A DNA stretch of 64,000 nucleotides from Streptomyces rimosus subsp. rimosus (GCF_000720725.1 NZ_JOCQ01000012.1:1-64000), one strand, 5' to 3'. Shown: positions 23,151 to 32,568, numbered from the stretch's first letter. Notes: generated by a model not told the origin, from the sequence alone. Numbers and translations: made by a program.

Positions 23151-26100
23151 TCACGCAGGCCGCAGCCGGTACGCGTAGCTGTAGGCCCGGTCGGCACGCA
23201 GCAGGTACGCGTCCAGCGGCGGCGCGCCCCACGAGTCGTTCCCGCCGACGCCCATCTGCCGGTGGTTGACGCCGAGGACCGTCTCGGGGCGCCGCTTCAG
23301 CTCGTACGGGTGCTCGTGCCGCTCGCTCTCCAGGTCGGACGGCGCGTAGTGCAGGGCGCTCAGCTCCAGCAGCGGCGCGCCGTCGCCCGGCTCCGCGCGC
23401 ACGGTCAGCCCCGTACCGTCGCGGCCGGTCAGCGAGGCACTGCGCACATCGGTCACATTGCCGGTCTGCTGCGGCCGGACATACGGGCCGAACTGGGCGT
23501 CGACGCTGCTGCGGTACCGGCCGACGAACGCCGCCGTGCGCCGGTCCCAGTAGTTCTCGTGCGGCCCCCGCCCGTACCAGCTCAAGGTCTCCAGCCCGGC
23601 CGGTACGGTCAGCAGCGCGCCCACCATCGGCAGGTCGGGCAGCCGGTGGCCCGGCGTGAGCGTGTGCCGCACCCGTACCTCGCCGTCACCGCGCACGGTG
23701 AAGACGGTGTGCCAGCCGGAGGCGGAGGGCCACGTGGGCAGCTCGGCCGTGACCTCGATGGTCACCTCGGAGTCGGACGGCCGCGCGGCCCGCACCCGCG
23801 TCACGGTGCGCTTGGCGCCCGCCTCGCGCCAGGTGCGCAGCGACTTGTGCGCGTCACGGCCGATGTCGTTGTCCGTGGGCCCGCGCCAGAAGTTGGGCAC
23901 CGGCCCGGCGGTCAGCAGCGCCCGTCCGCGGTGGCGGTAGGCCGACAGGGTGCCGCTCGCCTTGTCCAGGACGAGTTCGAGGTCGCGCCCGGTGACGGTG
24001 ACCGCCCGGTCCGACTCGGTGAGGCGGAGCGGCGGCAGTCCGGCGGGGGAGGGCTCGGCGGGCGCGGGGGTGCGCCAGGGCAGCGCGAGCTGTTCGGCGG
24101 CGACGGTGTGGCCCGCGTCCGCCCAAGGGGACGGGTGCCGCAGTACGAAGGCGAGGTTCAGCCAGTACTCGGCTCCGGGGGCGGGCCGTTCGGGCCGGGT
24201 GAAGGGAATCCGTACGGTCGTCTCCCGGCCGGGCGCGGTCTGCGGCGCGGGCAGCGTGCCGTGCTCGGTCCGCTCGCCGTCGCGGGTGACCTCCCAGCGC
24301 AGCTCGTAGCCGTCCAGGCCCAGGAACAGCTGCCGGTTGGCGATCCGTACCGTACCGGCGGCGAGGTCGGCGGCGGACATCCGGACGGCCTGGTAGACCT
24401 TCTTGACCTCGTGGATGGCCGGGTGCAGCACGCGGTCGGCGGAGACGATGCCGTTGCAGCTGAAGTTCCAGTCGGTCGGGTAGCCGGGGTGCCAGTCGCC
24501 GCCGTAGGAGAGGTATGTGCGGTGCGGGTCGCCGGGGACGGGCCGGCGGATGGCCTGGTCGACGAAGTCCCAGATGAAGCCGCCGTGCAGGTTCGGGTAG
24601 CGCTCGAAGACGTCCCAGTACTCCTGGAAGTTGCCGGTGCTGTTGCCCATGGAGTGCGCGTACTCGCACAGGAGGAACGGCTTGGGGTTGCCGGACTTCC
24701 CGTAGCGCTCGACCTCGTCCGGCTTGGCGTACATCCGGCTCTCGATGTCGGCGACCGCGTTCATGCCCTCGTAGTGCACCGGCCGGGACGGATCGCGGCG
24801 GTGCGTCCAGTCCGCCATGGCCCGGAAGGTGCTGCCCTGGCCCGCCTCGTTGCCCAGCGACCACACCACGACGGACGGGTGGTTCTTGTCCCGCTCGACC
24901 ATCGACCGCATCCGGTCCAGGCAGGCGTCGGTCCACTCCGGCAGGCTGCCGGGCAGCCGGTCGCGGACCCCGTGCGACTCCAGGTTCGCCTCGCCGACGA
25001 CGTACAGGCCGTACTCGTCGCACAGCTCCAGCCAGCGCGGATCGGCCGGGTAGTGGGAGGTGCGGACGGCGTTGATGTTGTGCTGCTTCATGATGCGGAT
25101 GTCCTGGAGCATCCGCTCCTCGGGCACCGCCTGCCCGTGGTCGGGGTCGGTCTCGTGCCGGTTGACGCCGCGGAAGACGACTGGCCGCCCGTTGACGGCG
25201 AGCGTGCCGGGCCCGTACGCGACGGACCGGAAGCCCACCCGGGTGCTCTGCACGTCCACGATGCGTCCGGCCGGATCGGTGAGGGTGAGCACGAGCGTGT
25301 AGAGGTACGGGGTCTCGGCGGACCACAGGTGCGGGGCGCGGACGGTGGCCTTCGGCTCGACCGTGGCCTCCGGCCGGCCGCCGAAGCGGACTTCGGCGGT
25401 CAGCGGCGCGGGCAGCGCGGGCCGCCCCCGCTCGTCGTACAGCTCCGCTCTCAGCCGGTGCCCGCCCGCCGCAGCGCCCCGGTTGCGTACGGTCGCGGAC
25501 ACGGTCAGTTCCGCGTCGCGGTGCGCGGCGTCGAGAGCGGTGCGTACGTGCAGGTCCTGGAGGTGCACCGGGGCGATGGAGTACAGGTACACGTCGCGGA
25601 AGATCCCGGAGAGGTCGATCATGTCCTGGTCCTCCAGCCAGCTGCCGTCGGACCACCGGTAGACCTCGACGGCCAGGACGTTCCTGCCGGGCCGCAGCCG
25701 CTCGGTGACGTCGAACTCGGCCGGGGTGTAGCTGTCCTCGCTGTAGCCGACCCGCTCGCCGTTGACCCACACGAAGAACGCGGACTTCACGCCCTGGAAG
25801 GAGAGCAGCGTACGGCGGCCGTCCCAGCTCTCGGGGACGGTGAAGGCGCGCCGGTAGGAGCCGACCGGGTTGAACCCGTGCGGGACGTGCGGCGGTTGCG
25901 GGTCCTCGTACCCGATCCACGGGTACTTGACGTTGAGGTAGATCGGCTCCGGATAGCCCTCGATCTCCCAGTTGGAGGGCACGGTGATGTGGTCCCAGCC
26001 GCTGTCGTCGTACCGGGGCGCGAAGAAGTCGCGGGGCCGCTCGTCGGGGTTCTTGGACCAGTGGAAGCGCCAACTGCCGTCCAGGGAGCGGTAGTACGGG

Positions 26101-26327
26101 GACGCGCGGAACTCGCCGGCCCGTGCGGCCCGGGTGTCGCCGTACGGGACCAGGCGGGTACGGGCCGGTTCCCGGTTGACCTGGAAGATCCGCGGGGCGG
26201 CGTCCCACTCCCCACCGGCAGCGGAGGAGGCGGCGAAGGCCCGTTTCTGTGCGGCGAACGCGGCCCACCCGGCCAGCGCGGCGCCGGTGGCGAGGAAGGA
26301 CCGGCGGTCGATGCGACGTACGTTCAT
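23151..26327 (-). CDS. Tat-exported GH2 beta-galactosidase (LacZ-like)
   Basis: The 1058-residue protein has a Tat signal (DRRSFLATGAALAGW) and the five-domain LacZ layout. These are the jelly-roll sugar-binding domain, an Ig-like domain, a TIM barrel with the acid/base Glu in SLGNEAGQG (near residue 494) and the nucleophile in LCEYAHSMGNS (near residue 555), a second Ig-like domain, and a C-terminal beta-sandwich (bgal small-chain fold, PHENYWDR). It should hydrolyse terminal beta-galactosides outside the cell. ATG 26327 has GGAGC 9 bases upstream. It lies downstream of lutC on the same strand, 113 bases away, and may have its own promoter. Confidence 0.93.
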   Translation of the reverse strand: MNVRRIDRRSFLATGAALAGWAAFAAQKRAFAASSAAGGEWDAAPRIFQVNREPARTRLVPYGDTRAARAGEFRASPYYRSLDGSWRFHWSKNPDERPRDFFAPRYDDSGWDHITVPSNWEIEGYPEPIYLNVKYPWIGYEDPQPPHVPHGFNPVGSYRRAFTVPESWDGRRTLLSFQGVKSAFFVWVNGERVGYSEDSYTPAEFDVTERLRPGRNVLAVEVYRWSDGSWLEDQDMIDLSGIFRDVYLYSIAPVHLQDLHVRTALDAAHRDAELTVSATVRNRGAAAGGHRLRAELYDERGRPALPAPLTAEVRFGGRPEATVEPKATVRAPHLWSAETPYLYTLVLTLTDPAGRIVDVQSTRVGFRSVAYGPGTLAVNGRPVVFRGVNRHETDPDHGQAVPEERMLQDIRIMKQHNINAVRTSHYPADPRWLELCDEYGLYVVGEANLESHGVRDRLPGSLPEWTDACLDRMRSMVERDKNHPSVVVWSLGNEAGQGSTFRAMADWTHRRDPSRPVHYEGMNAVADIESRMYAKPDEVERYGKSGNPKPFLLCEYAHSMGNSTGNFQEYWDVFERYPNLHGGFIWDFVDQAIRRPVPGDPHRTYLSYGGDWHPGYPTDWNFSCNGIVSADRVLHPAIHEVKKVYQAVRMSAADLAAGTVRIANRQLFLGLDGYELRWEVTRDGERTEHGTLPAPQTAPGRETTVRIPFTRPERPAPGAEYWLNLAFVLRHPSPWADAGHTVAAEQLALPWRTPAPAEPSPAGLPPLRLTESDRAVTVTGRDLELVLDKASGTLSAYRHRGRALLTAGPVPNFWRGPTDNDIGRDAHKSLRTWREAGAKRTVTRVRAARPSDSEVTIEVTAELPTWPSASGWHTVFTVRGDGEVRVRHTLTPGHRLPDLPMVGALLTVPAGLETLSWYGRGPHENYWDRRTAAFVGRYRSSVDAQFGPYVRPQQTGNVTDVRSASLTGRDGTGLTVRAEPGDGAPLLELSALHYAPSDLESERHEHPYELKRRPETVLGVNHRQMGVGGNDSWGAPPLDAYLLRADRAYSYAYRLRPA

Positions 26328-26440
26328 GGAAACAGCTCCGAACGCAAGGCAACAGGAAGCGCCAGGGTCGAACAGCAAGGGGCGCAACACAAGACGCCCT
26401 TCACGCCACTTCCCGCACCCGGCCCCCGGGCCCGCTCGCC

Positions 26441-27079
26441 TTACTCCGAGAGCAGTACGACCTCCAGCTTCCGCGGCCCGTGCACCCCTTCCACCCGGTC
26501 CAGCTCGATGTCACTGGTCGCCGACGGACCCGAGATCCACGTCAACGGCCGCGTCGGGTCGAGCCGTTCGAGCGCCTGCGGCACCGAGTCGACGACCTGG
26601 TCCGGGACCCGGACGACACAGACGTGGTGATCGGGGATGAGCGAGATCCGGCGGCGCCCCTGGTCGGGCGAGCCGTCCAGCACGATCGTGCCGGTCTCCG
26701 CGATCGCCACCGCACAGCCGGTGACGACACTGCCCACCGCGTCGAGTCCGCGCGTGGTGCTCGCCGCCCGGTCGTGGATACGGGTGGGGTCGGCGGCGGC
26801 CATCCACCACGGGTCCAGCCCGGGCGGTACGAGCACCGTCTGCGAGCCGCTGACCAGGCGCGTGATCAGCATGTGCACGTCGTCCTCGGCGCAGTGGTGC
26901 ACCACCGCCCGGTACTCCTCCAGATTCTCCGCCAGCAGCGCCACCCGCTCCTCGTCCGTACGGGAGCCATGGGCGCGCAGGTAGTCGCGCGGCACCGGCG
27001 GGTCCTCGGGCCCCTCGCCGCGCGGTACGTCCGCCAGCGCCCGGCGCACCCGCGCCAGCACCACATCCCGGCTGCTCAC
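26441..27079 (-). CDS. lutC: Lactate utilization protein C (LUD domain)
   Basis: The 212-residue LUD protein has the motifs AIAETGTIVLDGS, RRISLIPDHHVCVV and TWISGPSATSDIEL. In Bacillus, LutABC oxidises L-lactate to pyruvate. GTG 27079 overlaps the lutB stop (GTGA), so the genes are coupled. It is the last gene of lutABC. Confidence 0.93.
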   Translation of the reverse strand: MSSRDVVLARVRRALADVPRGEGPEDPPVPRDYLRAHGSRTDEERVALLAENLEEYRAVVHHCAEDDVHMLITRLVSGSQTVLVPPGLDPWWMAAADPTRIHDRAASTTRGLDAVGSVVTGCAVAIAETGTIVLDGSPDQGRRRISLIPDHHVCVVRVPDQVVDSVPQALERLDPTRPLTWISGPSATSDIELDRVEGVHGPRKLEVVLLSE

Positions 27080-28551
27080 TTGCCCCGCTCCTCTCCACGC
27101 GTACGCCGCCACCAGTCGCGGAAGGACTCGGCCGGCACCGGCGGCAGGTCCCGGGTGTCCGACCAGGCGTGCCCGGGGCCCGGCAGCCGGCGCGGATGCA
27201 GCCGCCGCGTGCGGCCCGCCAGCCGCTGGCCCGCCCGCAGCACCCCGGGGTGATCGAAGGCGAACCCCGCCGCGCGCATCGCGGCCCGCTCGGCAGCGTG
27301 CCCCTTGGCCGGCTTGAGGACGGTCTTCACCCCGCGCCGCGTCACCTTGCCGCCCTGCACCACCCGCTCCCGCAGGTGCACCAGCACCTCCGGGATGTCG
27401 ATGGCCACCGGGCACACCTCGTAACAGGCGCCGCACAGCGACGACGCGTACGGCAGCGAGGCGTCCAGCTCACTCGCCGTACCGCGCAGCTGCGGGGTGA
27501 GGATCGCGCCGATCGGGCCCGGATACGCCGAGCCGTATGCGTGCCCGCCGGCCCGCTCGTACACCGGGCAGACGTTCAGGCAGGCCGAGCAGCGGATGCA
27601 GCGCAGCGCCTGGCGCCCCACCGTGTCGGCGAGGGTGTCGGTGCGCCCGTTGTCCAGCAGCACGAGGTGGAAGGTGCGCGGGCCGTCCCCGTCCGTCGTC
27701 CCGGTCCACATCGAGGTGTACGGGTTCATCCGCTCGGCGGTCGAGGAGCGGGGCAGCAGCTGGAGGAAGATCTCCAGGTCCTGCCAGGTGGGCACCACCT
27801 TCTCGATGCCGACGACGGAGATCAGCGTCTCCGGCAGCGTCAGGCACATCCGGCCGTTGCCCTCGGACTCCACGACGACGAGCGTGCCGGTCTCCGCCAC
27901 CATGAAGTTGGCGCCCGAGATGCCGACCTTGGCGTCCAGGAACTTCTCGCGCAGGTGCAGCCGCGCCGCCTCCGCCAGCTCGCCCGGCGCGTCGGACAGC
28001 CCCTCGGGCGCCGGGCGGCCCCAACGGCCCATCCGCTCGCGGAAGATGTCCCGGATCTCGCCGCGGTTGCGGTGGATCGCGGGCACCAGGATGTGCGACG
28101 GCAGATCGTCGCCGAGCTGCACGATCAGCTCGGCCAGGTCCGTCTCGTACGCGGTGATGCCCGCCTCGGCCAGCGCCCGGTTCAGCCCGGTCTCCTGCGT
28201 CGCCATCGACTTGACCTTGACGACCTCGCGCTCGCCGGTCTCCCGCACCAGCCGGGCGACGATGGCGTTGGCCTCGGCGGCGTCCGCCGCCCAGTGCACC
28301 TGCCCGCCGGCCGCCGCCACCGACTCCTCCAGCTGTTCCAGATAGTGGTCGAGATGGCGCAGTGTGCGGTCCTTGACGGCGGCGCCCGCGGCCCGCAGCC
28401 GCGCCCAGTCGTCCAGTTCGGCGACCGCCTTGGCGCGCTTGTCGCGGATGGTGTGGGTGGCGTACCGCAGGTTCGCGCGCAGCCGGGCGTCCTGCGTGGA
28501 CGACGCGGCGGCCGCGGGAAAGGCGGGCATGCCGAGATAGGTGCCGCTCAC
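27076..28551 (-). CDS. lutB: Lactate utilization iron-sulfur protein B
   Basis: The 491-residue protein has an N-terminal LUD domain (VAETGTLVVVESEGNGRM) and a C-terminal pair of 4Fe-4S motifs (CIRCSACLNVCPVY and CGACYEVCPVAID). It carries electrons in the LutABC L-lactate-oxidising complex. GTG 28551 overlaps the lutA stop by 4 bases (GTGA). The length is usual for the family. Confidence 0.95.
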   Translation of the reverse strand: MSGTYLGMPAFPAAAASSTQDARLRANLRYATHTIRDKRAKAVAELDDWARLRAAGAAVKDRTLRHLDHYLEQLEESVAAAGGQVHWAADAAEANAIVARLVRETGEREVVKVKSMATQETGLNRALAEAGITAYETDLAELIVQLGDDLPSHILVPAIHRNRGEIRDIFRERMGRWGRPAPEGLSDAPGELAEAARLHLREKFLDAKVGISGANFMVAETGTLVVVESEGNGRMCLTLPETLISVVGIEKVVPTWQDLEIFLQLLPRSSTAERMNPYTSMWTGTTDGDGPRTFHLVLLDNGRTDTLADTVGRQALRCIRCSACLNVCPVYERAGGHAYGSAYPGPIGAILTPQLRGTASELDASLPYASSLCGACYEVCPVAIDIPEVLVHLRERVVQGGKVTRRGVKTVLKPAKGHAAERAAMRAAGFAFDHPGVLRAGQRLAGRTRRLHPRRLPGPGHAWSDTRDLPPVPAESFRDWWRRTRGEERGK

Positions 28552-29345
28552 CGCCGGCTCCCTTCCGTACCGGCCGGCTCCCGGGCACCGGCCTTGGTGG
28601 TGGCCTCCGTGGCGGCCAGGATCTCCGCGATGTGCACGGGCCGGGCCGCCGCGCCCTCGCGCCTGAGCATGCCGCCGATGTGCAGCAGACAGGAGTTGTC
28701 GACCGTGCAGACCGCTTCCGCGCCCGTCTCCCGTACGGCCCGCACCTTGTCGGCGCCCATCGCGGCCGACACCGCCGCGTTCTTCACCGCGAAGGTGCCC
28801 CCGAAGCCGCAGCATTCCTCGGCGCCCGGCAGTTCCCGCAGCTCCAGGCCCTTGACGTGCTCCAGCAGCCGCCGTGGCCGGTCGCCCAGGCGCAGCATCC
28901 GCAGGCCGTGGCAGGTGGGGTGGTAGGTGACGGTGTGCGGGTAGTACGCGCCCACGTCCGTCACCTTCAGCACATCGACCAGGAACTCGGTCAGTTCGTA
29001 GGTCTTCGGTACGGCGCTCGCCGCCGCGTCGGCCAGGTCCCGGCCGTCGCGCCCCTCGGCCGCCGCCCGCTCCGCGATCCGCGGATAGTTGTCGCGCACC
29101 ATGGCCGCGCACGAGCCGGACGGGGTGACCACGTAGTCGTAGTCCCGGAAGGCCCGGTCGAAGCGGCGCACCAGCGGCTCTGTCAGATGGCGGTAGCCGG
29201 TGTTGTACTGCGGCTGGCCGCAGCAGCTCTGCTCCTCGGGGAATCCCACCTCGACACCGAGACGTTCCAGCAGCGTGATCACCGCCCGGCCGGTGTCCGG
29301 GTGGAGCGTGTCGTTGATGCAGGTGACGAACAGTGCTACACGCAC
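28548..29345 (-). CDS. lutA: Lactate utilization (Fe-S) oxidoreductase A
   Basis: The 265-residue protein has two CCG domains (SCCGQPQYNTGY and ECCGFGGTFAVKN), the heterodisulfide-reductase-like cysteine motif that binds a non-cubane 4Fe-4S cluster. It is the first gene of lutABC, starting 122 bases from the divergent permease. The C-terminal 15 residues after EILAATEATTK are a low-complexity extension. Confidence 0.95.
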   Translation of the reverse strand: MRVALFVTCINDTLHPDTGRAVITLLERLGVEVGFPEEQSCCGQPQYNTGYRHLTEPLVRRFDRAFRDYDYVVTPSGSCAAMVRDNYPRIAERAAAEGRDGRDLADAAASAVPKTYELTEFLVDVLKVTDVGAYYPHTVTYHPTCHGLRMLRLGDRPRRLLEHVKGLELRELPGAEECCGFGGTFAVKNAAVSAAMGADKVRAVRETGAEAVCTVDNSCLLHIGGMLRREGAAARPVHIAEILAATEATTKAGAREPAGTEGSRR

Positions 29346-29467
29346 GTTGCCATCTCCTTTCGGCCGTCGCGGACGCTGGCGGCGGGCCGTCTCACCGGTA
29401 CATGATCACCTGTCGGCTCATCCTGCCCCAGCGGCGGGCGAAGGAGAAGGACCCGGAGCGGAGGACC
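29346..29467. promoter_or_regulatory. Divergent lutABC / permease promoter region
   Basis: These 122 bases separate lutA from the MHS permease. A GGT-ACATGATC-ACC element at 29398-29411 contains TGATCA and resembles GntR-type operators, but the dyad is imperfect. Confidence 0.35.
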
Positions 29468-30784
29468 ATGACACGTGCGGAGCAGGCCCCGGACATAGCG
29501 AAGGCGCAAGGACCCGACGGCGCGCCACGGCGGGTGTCGCAGCTGCGGCAGCTGGCCGCGGCGTCGGTCGGCAATGCCGTGGAGTGGTACGACTGGTACG
29601 CGTACTCCTTCCTGGCCGTCTACATCGCCGACCGGGTCTTCCCCAAGGGCACCGGCAACTCCCTGGTGCCGCTGCTGTCCACCTTCGCGGTCTTCGCGGT
29701 GGGCTTCTTCATGCGCCCGATCGGCGGACTGCTGATGGGCGCGGTCGCCGACCGCCGGGGCCGCCGGGCCGCGCTGACCGTGACGATCCTCCTGATGGGC
29801 GGCGGCAGCCTGCTCGTCGCCGTCACCCCCACCTACGCGGCCACCGGCGTGCTGGCGCCGGTCGTGCTCGTCGTCGCCCGGCTCGTCCAGGGACTCTCGG
29901 TCGGCGGTGAGTTCGCCGCCTCCACCACCTTTCTCGTCGAATCGGCGGGCCCGGGGCGGCGCGGGCTGTTCTCCAGCTTCCAGTACGTCTCCACCACCGC
30001 GGGCCAGCTGCTGGCCTCCGGCACCGCCGCGCTGCTGGCGGGCGTCCTCACCGAGGACCAGATGGGGCAGTGGGGCTGGCGCGTGGTGTTCCTGATCGGC
30101 GCGGTGCTCAGCCTGATCGGCCTGTGGGTGCGCAGCGGGGCGCGCGAGACGCGCAGCGCGGAGCAGCGCGCAGCCGCCCGCCCCGGCCTCTTCGAGGCGC
30201 TGCGCCGCCACCCCCGGCAGTCCCTGCTGATTTGCGGCATCACCGCGGGCGGCACCCTCGCGTACTACACGTGGACCACCTACCTGCCCACGTACGCGCA
30301 GGTCAATGCGGGCTTCGACAAGGGCCAGGCGCTCACCGTCGGCACCCTGTCGCTGCTCTTCTTCACCGTGCTCCAGCCGCTCGGCGGCATGCTCTCGGAC
30401 CGGATCGGCCGCAAGCCGCTGCTGCTCGGCTTCGCGCTGGGCTTCGCCGTGCTCGCCGTACCGCTGCTGCACCTGGTGACCGACGCGTTCTGGTCGCTGC
30501 TGCTGGTGCAGTGCGCGGGCATGGTGCTGCTGACCGGCTACACGGCGGTGGCCGCGGCCGTGAACGCCGAGGTCTTCCCGGCCCGCGTACGGGCCGCCGG
30601 CATCGGCTTCCCGTACTCCCTGACCGTGGCCCTCTTCGGCGGCACCGCGCCCTACGTGGGCACCTGGTTCAAGCAGGCCGGACACCCGGACCTCTTCCCC
30701 TGGTACGTCTCCGTGCTCTGCCTGGTCTCCTTCGTCGTCTATCTGACCCTGCCGGAGACCGCCAAGCAGAAGCTGGAGACCTGA
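29468..30784 (+). CDS. MFS transporter, metabolite:H+ symporter (MHS) family
   Basis: The 438-residue protein has 12 predicted helices. MHS markers are present: GNAVEWYDWYAYSFLAVYI in helix 1, RPIGGLLMGAVADRRGRRAAL (loop 2-3 signature) and RLVQGLSVGGEFAAS. Relatives carry alpha-ketoglutarate, shikimate or other carboxylates. Being divergent from lutABC, it is a good candidate for uptake of lactate or another carboxylic acid feeding that pathway (inference from context). ATG 29468 follows GGAGGA; an upstream ATG at 29402 is less likely. Confidence 0.9.
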   Translation: MTRAEQAPDIAKAQGPDGAPRRVSQLRQLAAASVGNAVEWYDWYAYSFLAVYIADRVFPKGTGNSLVPLLSTFAVFAVGFFMRPIGGLLMGAVADRRGRRAALTVTILLMGGGSLLVAVTPTYAATGVLAPVVLVVARLVQGLSVGGEFAASTTFLVESAGPGRRGLFSSFQYVSTTAGQLLASGTAALLAGVLTEDQMGQWGWRVVFLIGAVLSLIGLWVRSGARETRSAEQRAAARPGLFEALRRHPRQSLLICGITAGGTLAYYTWTTYLPTYAQVNAGFDKGQALTVGTLSLLFFTVLQPLGGMLSDRIGRKPLLLGFALGFAVLAVPLLHLVTDAFWSLLLVQCAGMVLLTGYTAVAAAVNAEVFPARVRAAGIGFPYSLTVALFGGTAPYVGTWFKQAGHPDLFPWYVSVLCLVSFVVYLTLPETAKQKLET

Positions 30785-30788
30785 GGCA

Positions 30789-30820
30789 CGGTGCGCGGGC
30801 TGTCCGCGGCCCGCGCACCG
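30789..30820. terminator. Hairpin terminator
   Basis: CGGTGCGCGGGC (30789-30800) pairs perfectly with GCCCGCGCACCG (30809-30820) with an 8-base loop, between convergent genes. Confidence 0.75.
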
Positions 30821-30854
30821 CGGACCGCCCGCGTTCCGGATCACCGTCCGGGCG

Positions 30855-31898
30855 TCACCTGCGGGCGACGACGGCCGCGTTGGCGCCGGGCGCCTCGAAC
30901 GGCACCTTGTGCACCTCGGAGAATCCGGCGTCCGTCAGCCAGGAGCTGTACTCCGCCGCCGTGTAGTTGCGGCCGCCCTCGGTCTCCACCAGCATGTTCA
31001 GGCTCATCAGGGCGGCCGGCGCGGGCCCGGTCAGATCGTCGTCCACCATCAGCTCGCTGATCACCAGGGTGCCGCCGGGCGGCAGCGCCGCACAGCACTT
31101 GTCGAGCAGCATGCGGTTGGTGTCCTCGTCCCAGTCGTGCAGGATCATCGACAGCACGATGACGTCGTGCCCGCCGGGCAGCGCGGGCTCGGCGAGGAAG
31201 TCGCCGGGGTGGGTGCCGATCCGGTCCGCGAGCCCGGCGTCGGCGATGTTGCGGTCCGCGACCGGACACACCTTCGGCAAGTCGTACACCGTCGCCTTCA
31301 GCCCCGGATGCTGCCGGCACAGCTCGATGGCGTACGCGCCGGAGCCGCCGCCCACGTCCAGCAGCCGCGTCCCGGCGGTCAGGTCCACCACCTCGCCGAG
31401 CCGCTGCGCGGTCCACGACGACAGCGCGTGCATCGCCTCCCAGAAGACGGACAGCAGCCCCGGGTCCTCGGTGTCGAACAGGTGCGGCTGCTTGTCGGGG
31501 TCCCAGGTCGTGGGCCGGTTGGTGCGCACCGCCTCGCCGAGCCGGCCCCAGCCCGGATACAGCCGCTGGTCCAGCATCCGCAGCCAGCCGCTGAAGTGGT
31601 ACGGGCGCCCCGGCACCAGATAGGCGTCGGCCAGGGCCGAGTTGACGAAGCGGCCGTCCCCGCGGCGTTCCAGCAGGTCCAGCGCCGCGCAGCCGGTCAG
31701 CAGCATCCCCGCGGGCCGGGTGCCGATCTCCAGCTCCTCGGCGCATTCCTCGACCGTGCCGCCGCCCAGCCGGTCGAGCATGCCGAACAGGCCCAGCTCG
31801 TCGGCGGTGGCCAGCGTCTTGAACGCCCAGAACCCGGTGGCTAACTGCATCAGCGGAAGCGGGGACGCGGTCGGCGCGACGGGGTGCGGGGATGCCAT
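30855..31898 (-). CDS. SAM-dependent O-methyltransferase (acetylserotonin-OMT family)
   Basis: The 347-residue protein has an N-terminal dimerisation winged helix (about 10-100) and a class-I methyltransferase domain. Motif I is LLDVGGGSGAYAIEL, followed by ATVYDLPKV and then SMILHDWDEDTN with the catalytic-type H-D. The family methylates hydroxyl groups of small aromatic or polyketide substrates, and such genes often sit in secondary-metabolite clusters, but none is visible here. ATG 31898 has GGAGG 9 bases upstream, and a 32-bp perfect palindrome lies 63 bases upstream. Confidence 0.9.
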   Translation of the reverse strand: MASPHPVAPTASPLPLMQLATGFWAFKTLATADELGLFGMLDRLGGGTVEECAEELEIGTRPAGMLLTGCAALDLLERRGDGRFVNSALADAYLVPGRPYHFSGWLRMLDQRLYPGWGRLGEAVRTNRPTTWDPDKQPHLFDTEDPGLLSVFWEAMHALSSWTAQRLGEVVDLTAGTRLLDVGGGSGAYAIELCRQHPGLKATVYDLPKVCPVADRNIADAGLADRIGTHPGDFLAEPALPGGHDVIVLSMILHDWDEDTNRMLLDKCCAALPPGGTLVISELMVDDDLTGPAPAALMSLNMLVETEGGRNYTAAEYSSWLTDAGFSEVHKVPFEAPGANAAVVARR

Positions 31899-31960
31899 GG
31901 GATGCCTCCAGGGATCGTTGCGGGGGTGTGCGGGGGACGTGCGGGGGACCGCACAGGGGT

Positions 31961-31992
31961 TCACGGACGCGAACATACGTCCGCGTCCGTGA
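31961..31992. promoter_or_regulatory. Long interrupted palindrome upstream of O-methyltransferase
   Basis: TCACGGACGCG (31961-31971) and CGCGTCCGTGA (31982-31992) form a perfect 11-bp inverted repeat around a 10-base AT-richer centre. There is no U-tract and it precedes the gene, so it is more likely an operator than a terminator. The regulator is unknown. Confidence 0.6.
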
Positions 31993-32023
31993 TCACTACC
32001 ACCGCCGGGAGGCCGTCACACAC

Positions 32024-32052
32024 GGAAAACGGGCACCGTGGTGCCCGTTTCC
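32024..32052 (-). terminator. Hairpin terminator after the small secreted-protein gene
   Basis: AAACGGGCACC (32027-32037) pairs with GGTGCCCGTTT (32040-32050), extended by GG/CC with one bulged A. On the minus strand the stem ends in TTTT, and it lies 26 bases beyond the stop of the upstream minus-strand gene. Confidence 0.7.
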
Positions 32053-32077
32053 GGCTGTGCCGGGGTATTCGCCCACG

Positions 32078-32551
32078 TCAAGGGGCGTGATCATGCGGGG
32101 AGGAGCGGCCATGACCGCCGCCCGTTTCCACGGCACCGCCCAGGGCGGCCCGGAGCGGGGCCAGCGCGCTCCGGGACGGACCGGTGACCGACCAGCGGGT
32201 GCCGACGAGATACGTCCCCCCGTACGCCTGCGCCTCGGTCAGCCAGGCGCGCTTGTTGGCGTCACTGCTGAAGGTCAGCATGCGGAAGGTGCCGGCGCGG
32301 GTGGTGCAGCCGCCCTCGCGCAGCTCCTGGGCGTCGACGATGACTTCGGCGCGGCAGCCGAGGGCGGCGGCGATCCGCGCCATGGAGACCGGCGGACCGG
32401 TCACGCCGGGGGAGGGAGCGGCGTGCGCGGGGAGCGGGGAGTGCCGGGAGGCCGGTGCCGGGCCGCCGTTCACATACCCGGCCACGACGATCGCGCAGGA
32501 CAGGCCGCCCGCCCCGACAAGGGACAGCACCGGTCCGGAGGGAAGCCGCAT
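32078..32551 (-). CDS. Small secreted hypothetical protein
   Basis: The 157-residue protein has an N-terminal hydrophobic segment (VLSLVGAGGLSCAIVVAGYV), which could be a signal anchor or a lipoprotein signal. A compact domain follows with two conserved-looking cysteines (ALGC and GGCTTRAG) and YGGTYLVGTRW. I recognise the pattern from small actinobacterial secreted proteins of unknown function. A strong AAAGGAGG precedes ATG 32551 and overlaps the stop of the DUF1996 gene, so the two are co-translated. Confidence 0.8.
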   Translation of the reverse strand: MRLPSGPVLSLVGAGGLSCAIVVAGYVNGGPAPASRHSPLPAHAAPSPGVTGPPVSMARIAAALGCRAEVIVDAQELREGGCTTRAGTFRMLTFSSDANKRAWLTEAQAYGGTYLVGTRWSVTGPSRSALAPLRAALGGAVETGGGHGRSSPHDHAP

Positions 32552-32568
32552 GCCGGAAATCCCTCCTT

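Noticed and set aside
23262..26630. A 3.4-kb plus-strand frame over the beta-galactosidase
   Set aside because: It is an antisense shadow; the minus strand encodes all GH2 catalytic motifs.
30855..31898. O-methyltransferase as part of a biosynthetic gene cluster
   Set aside because: No polyketide, peptide-synthetase, terpene or tailoring genes flank it; neighbours are a permease and secreted proteins of unknown function.
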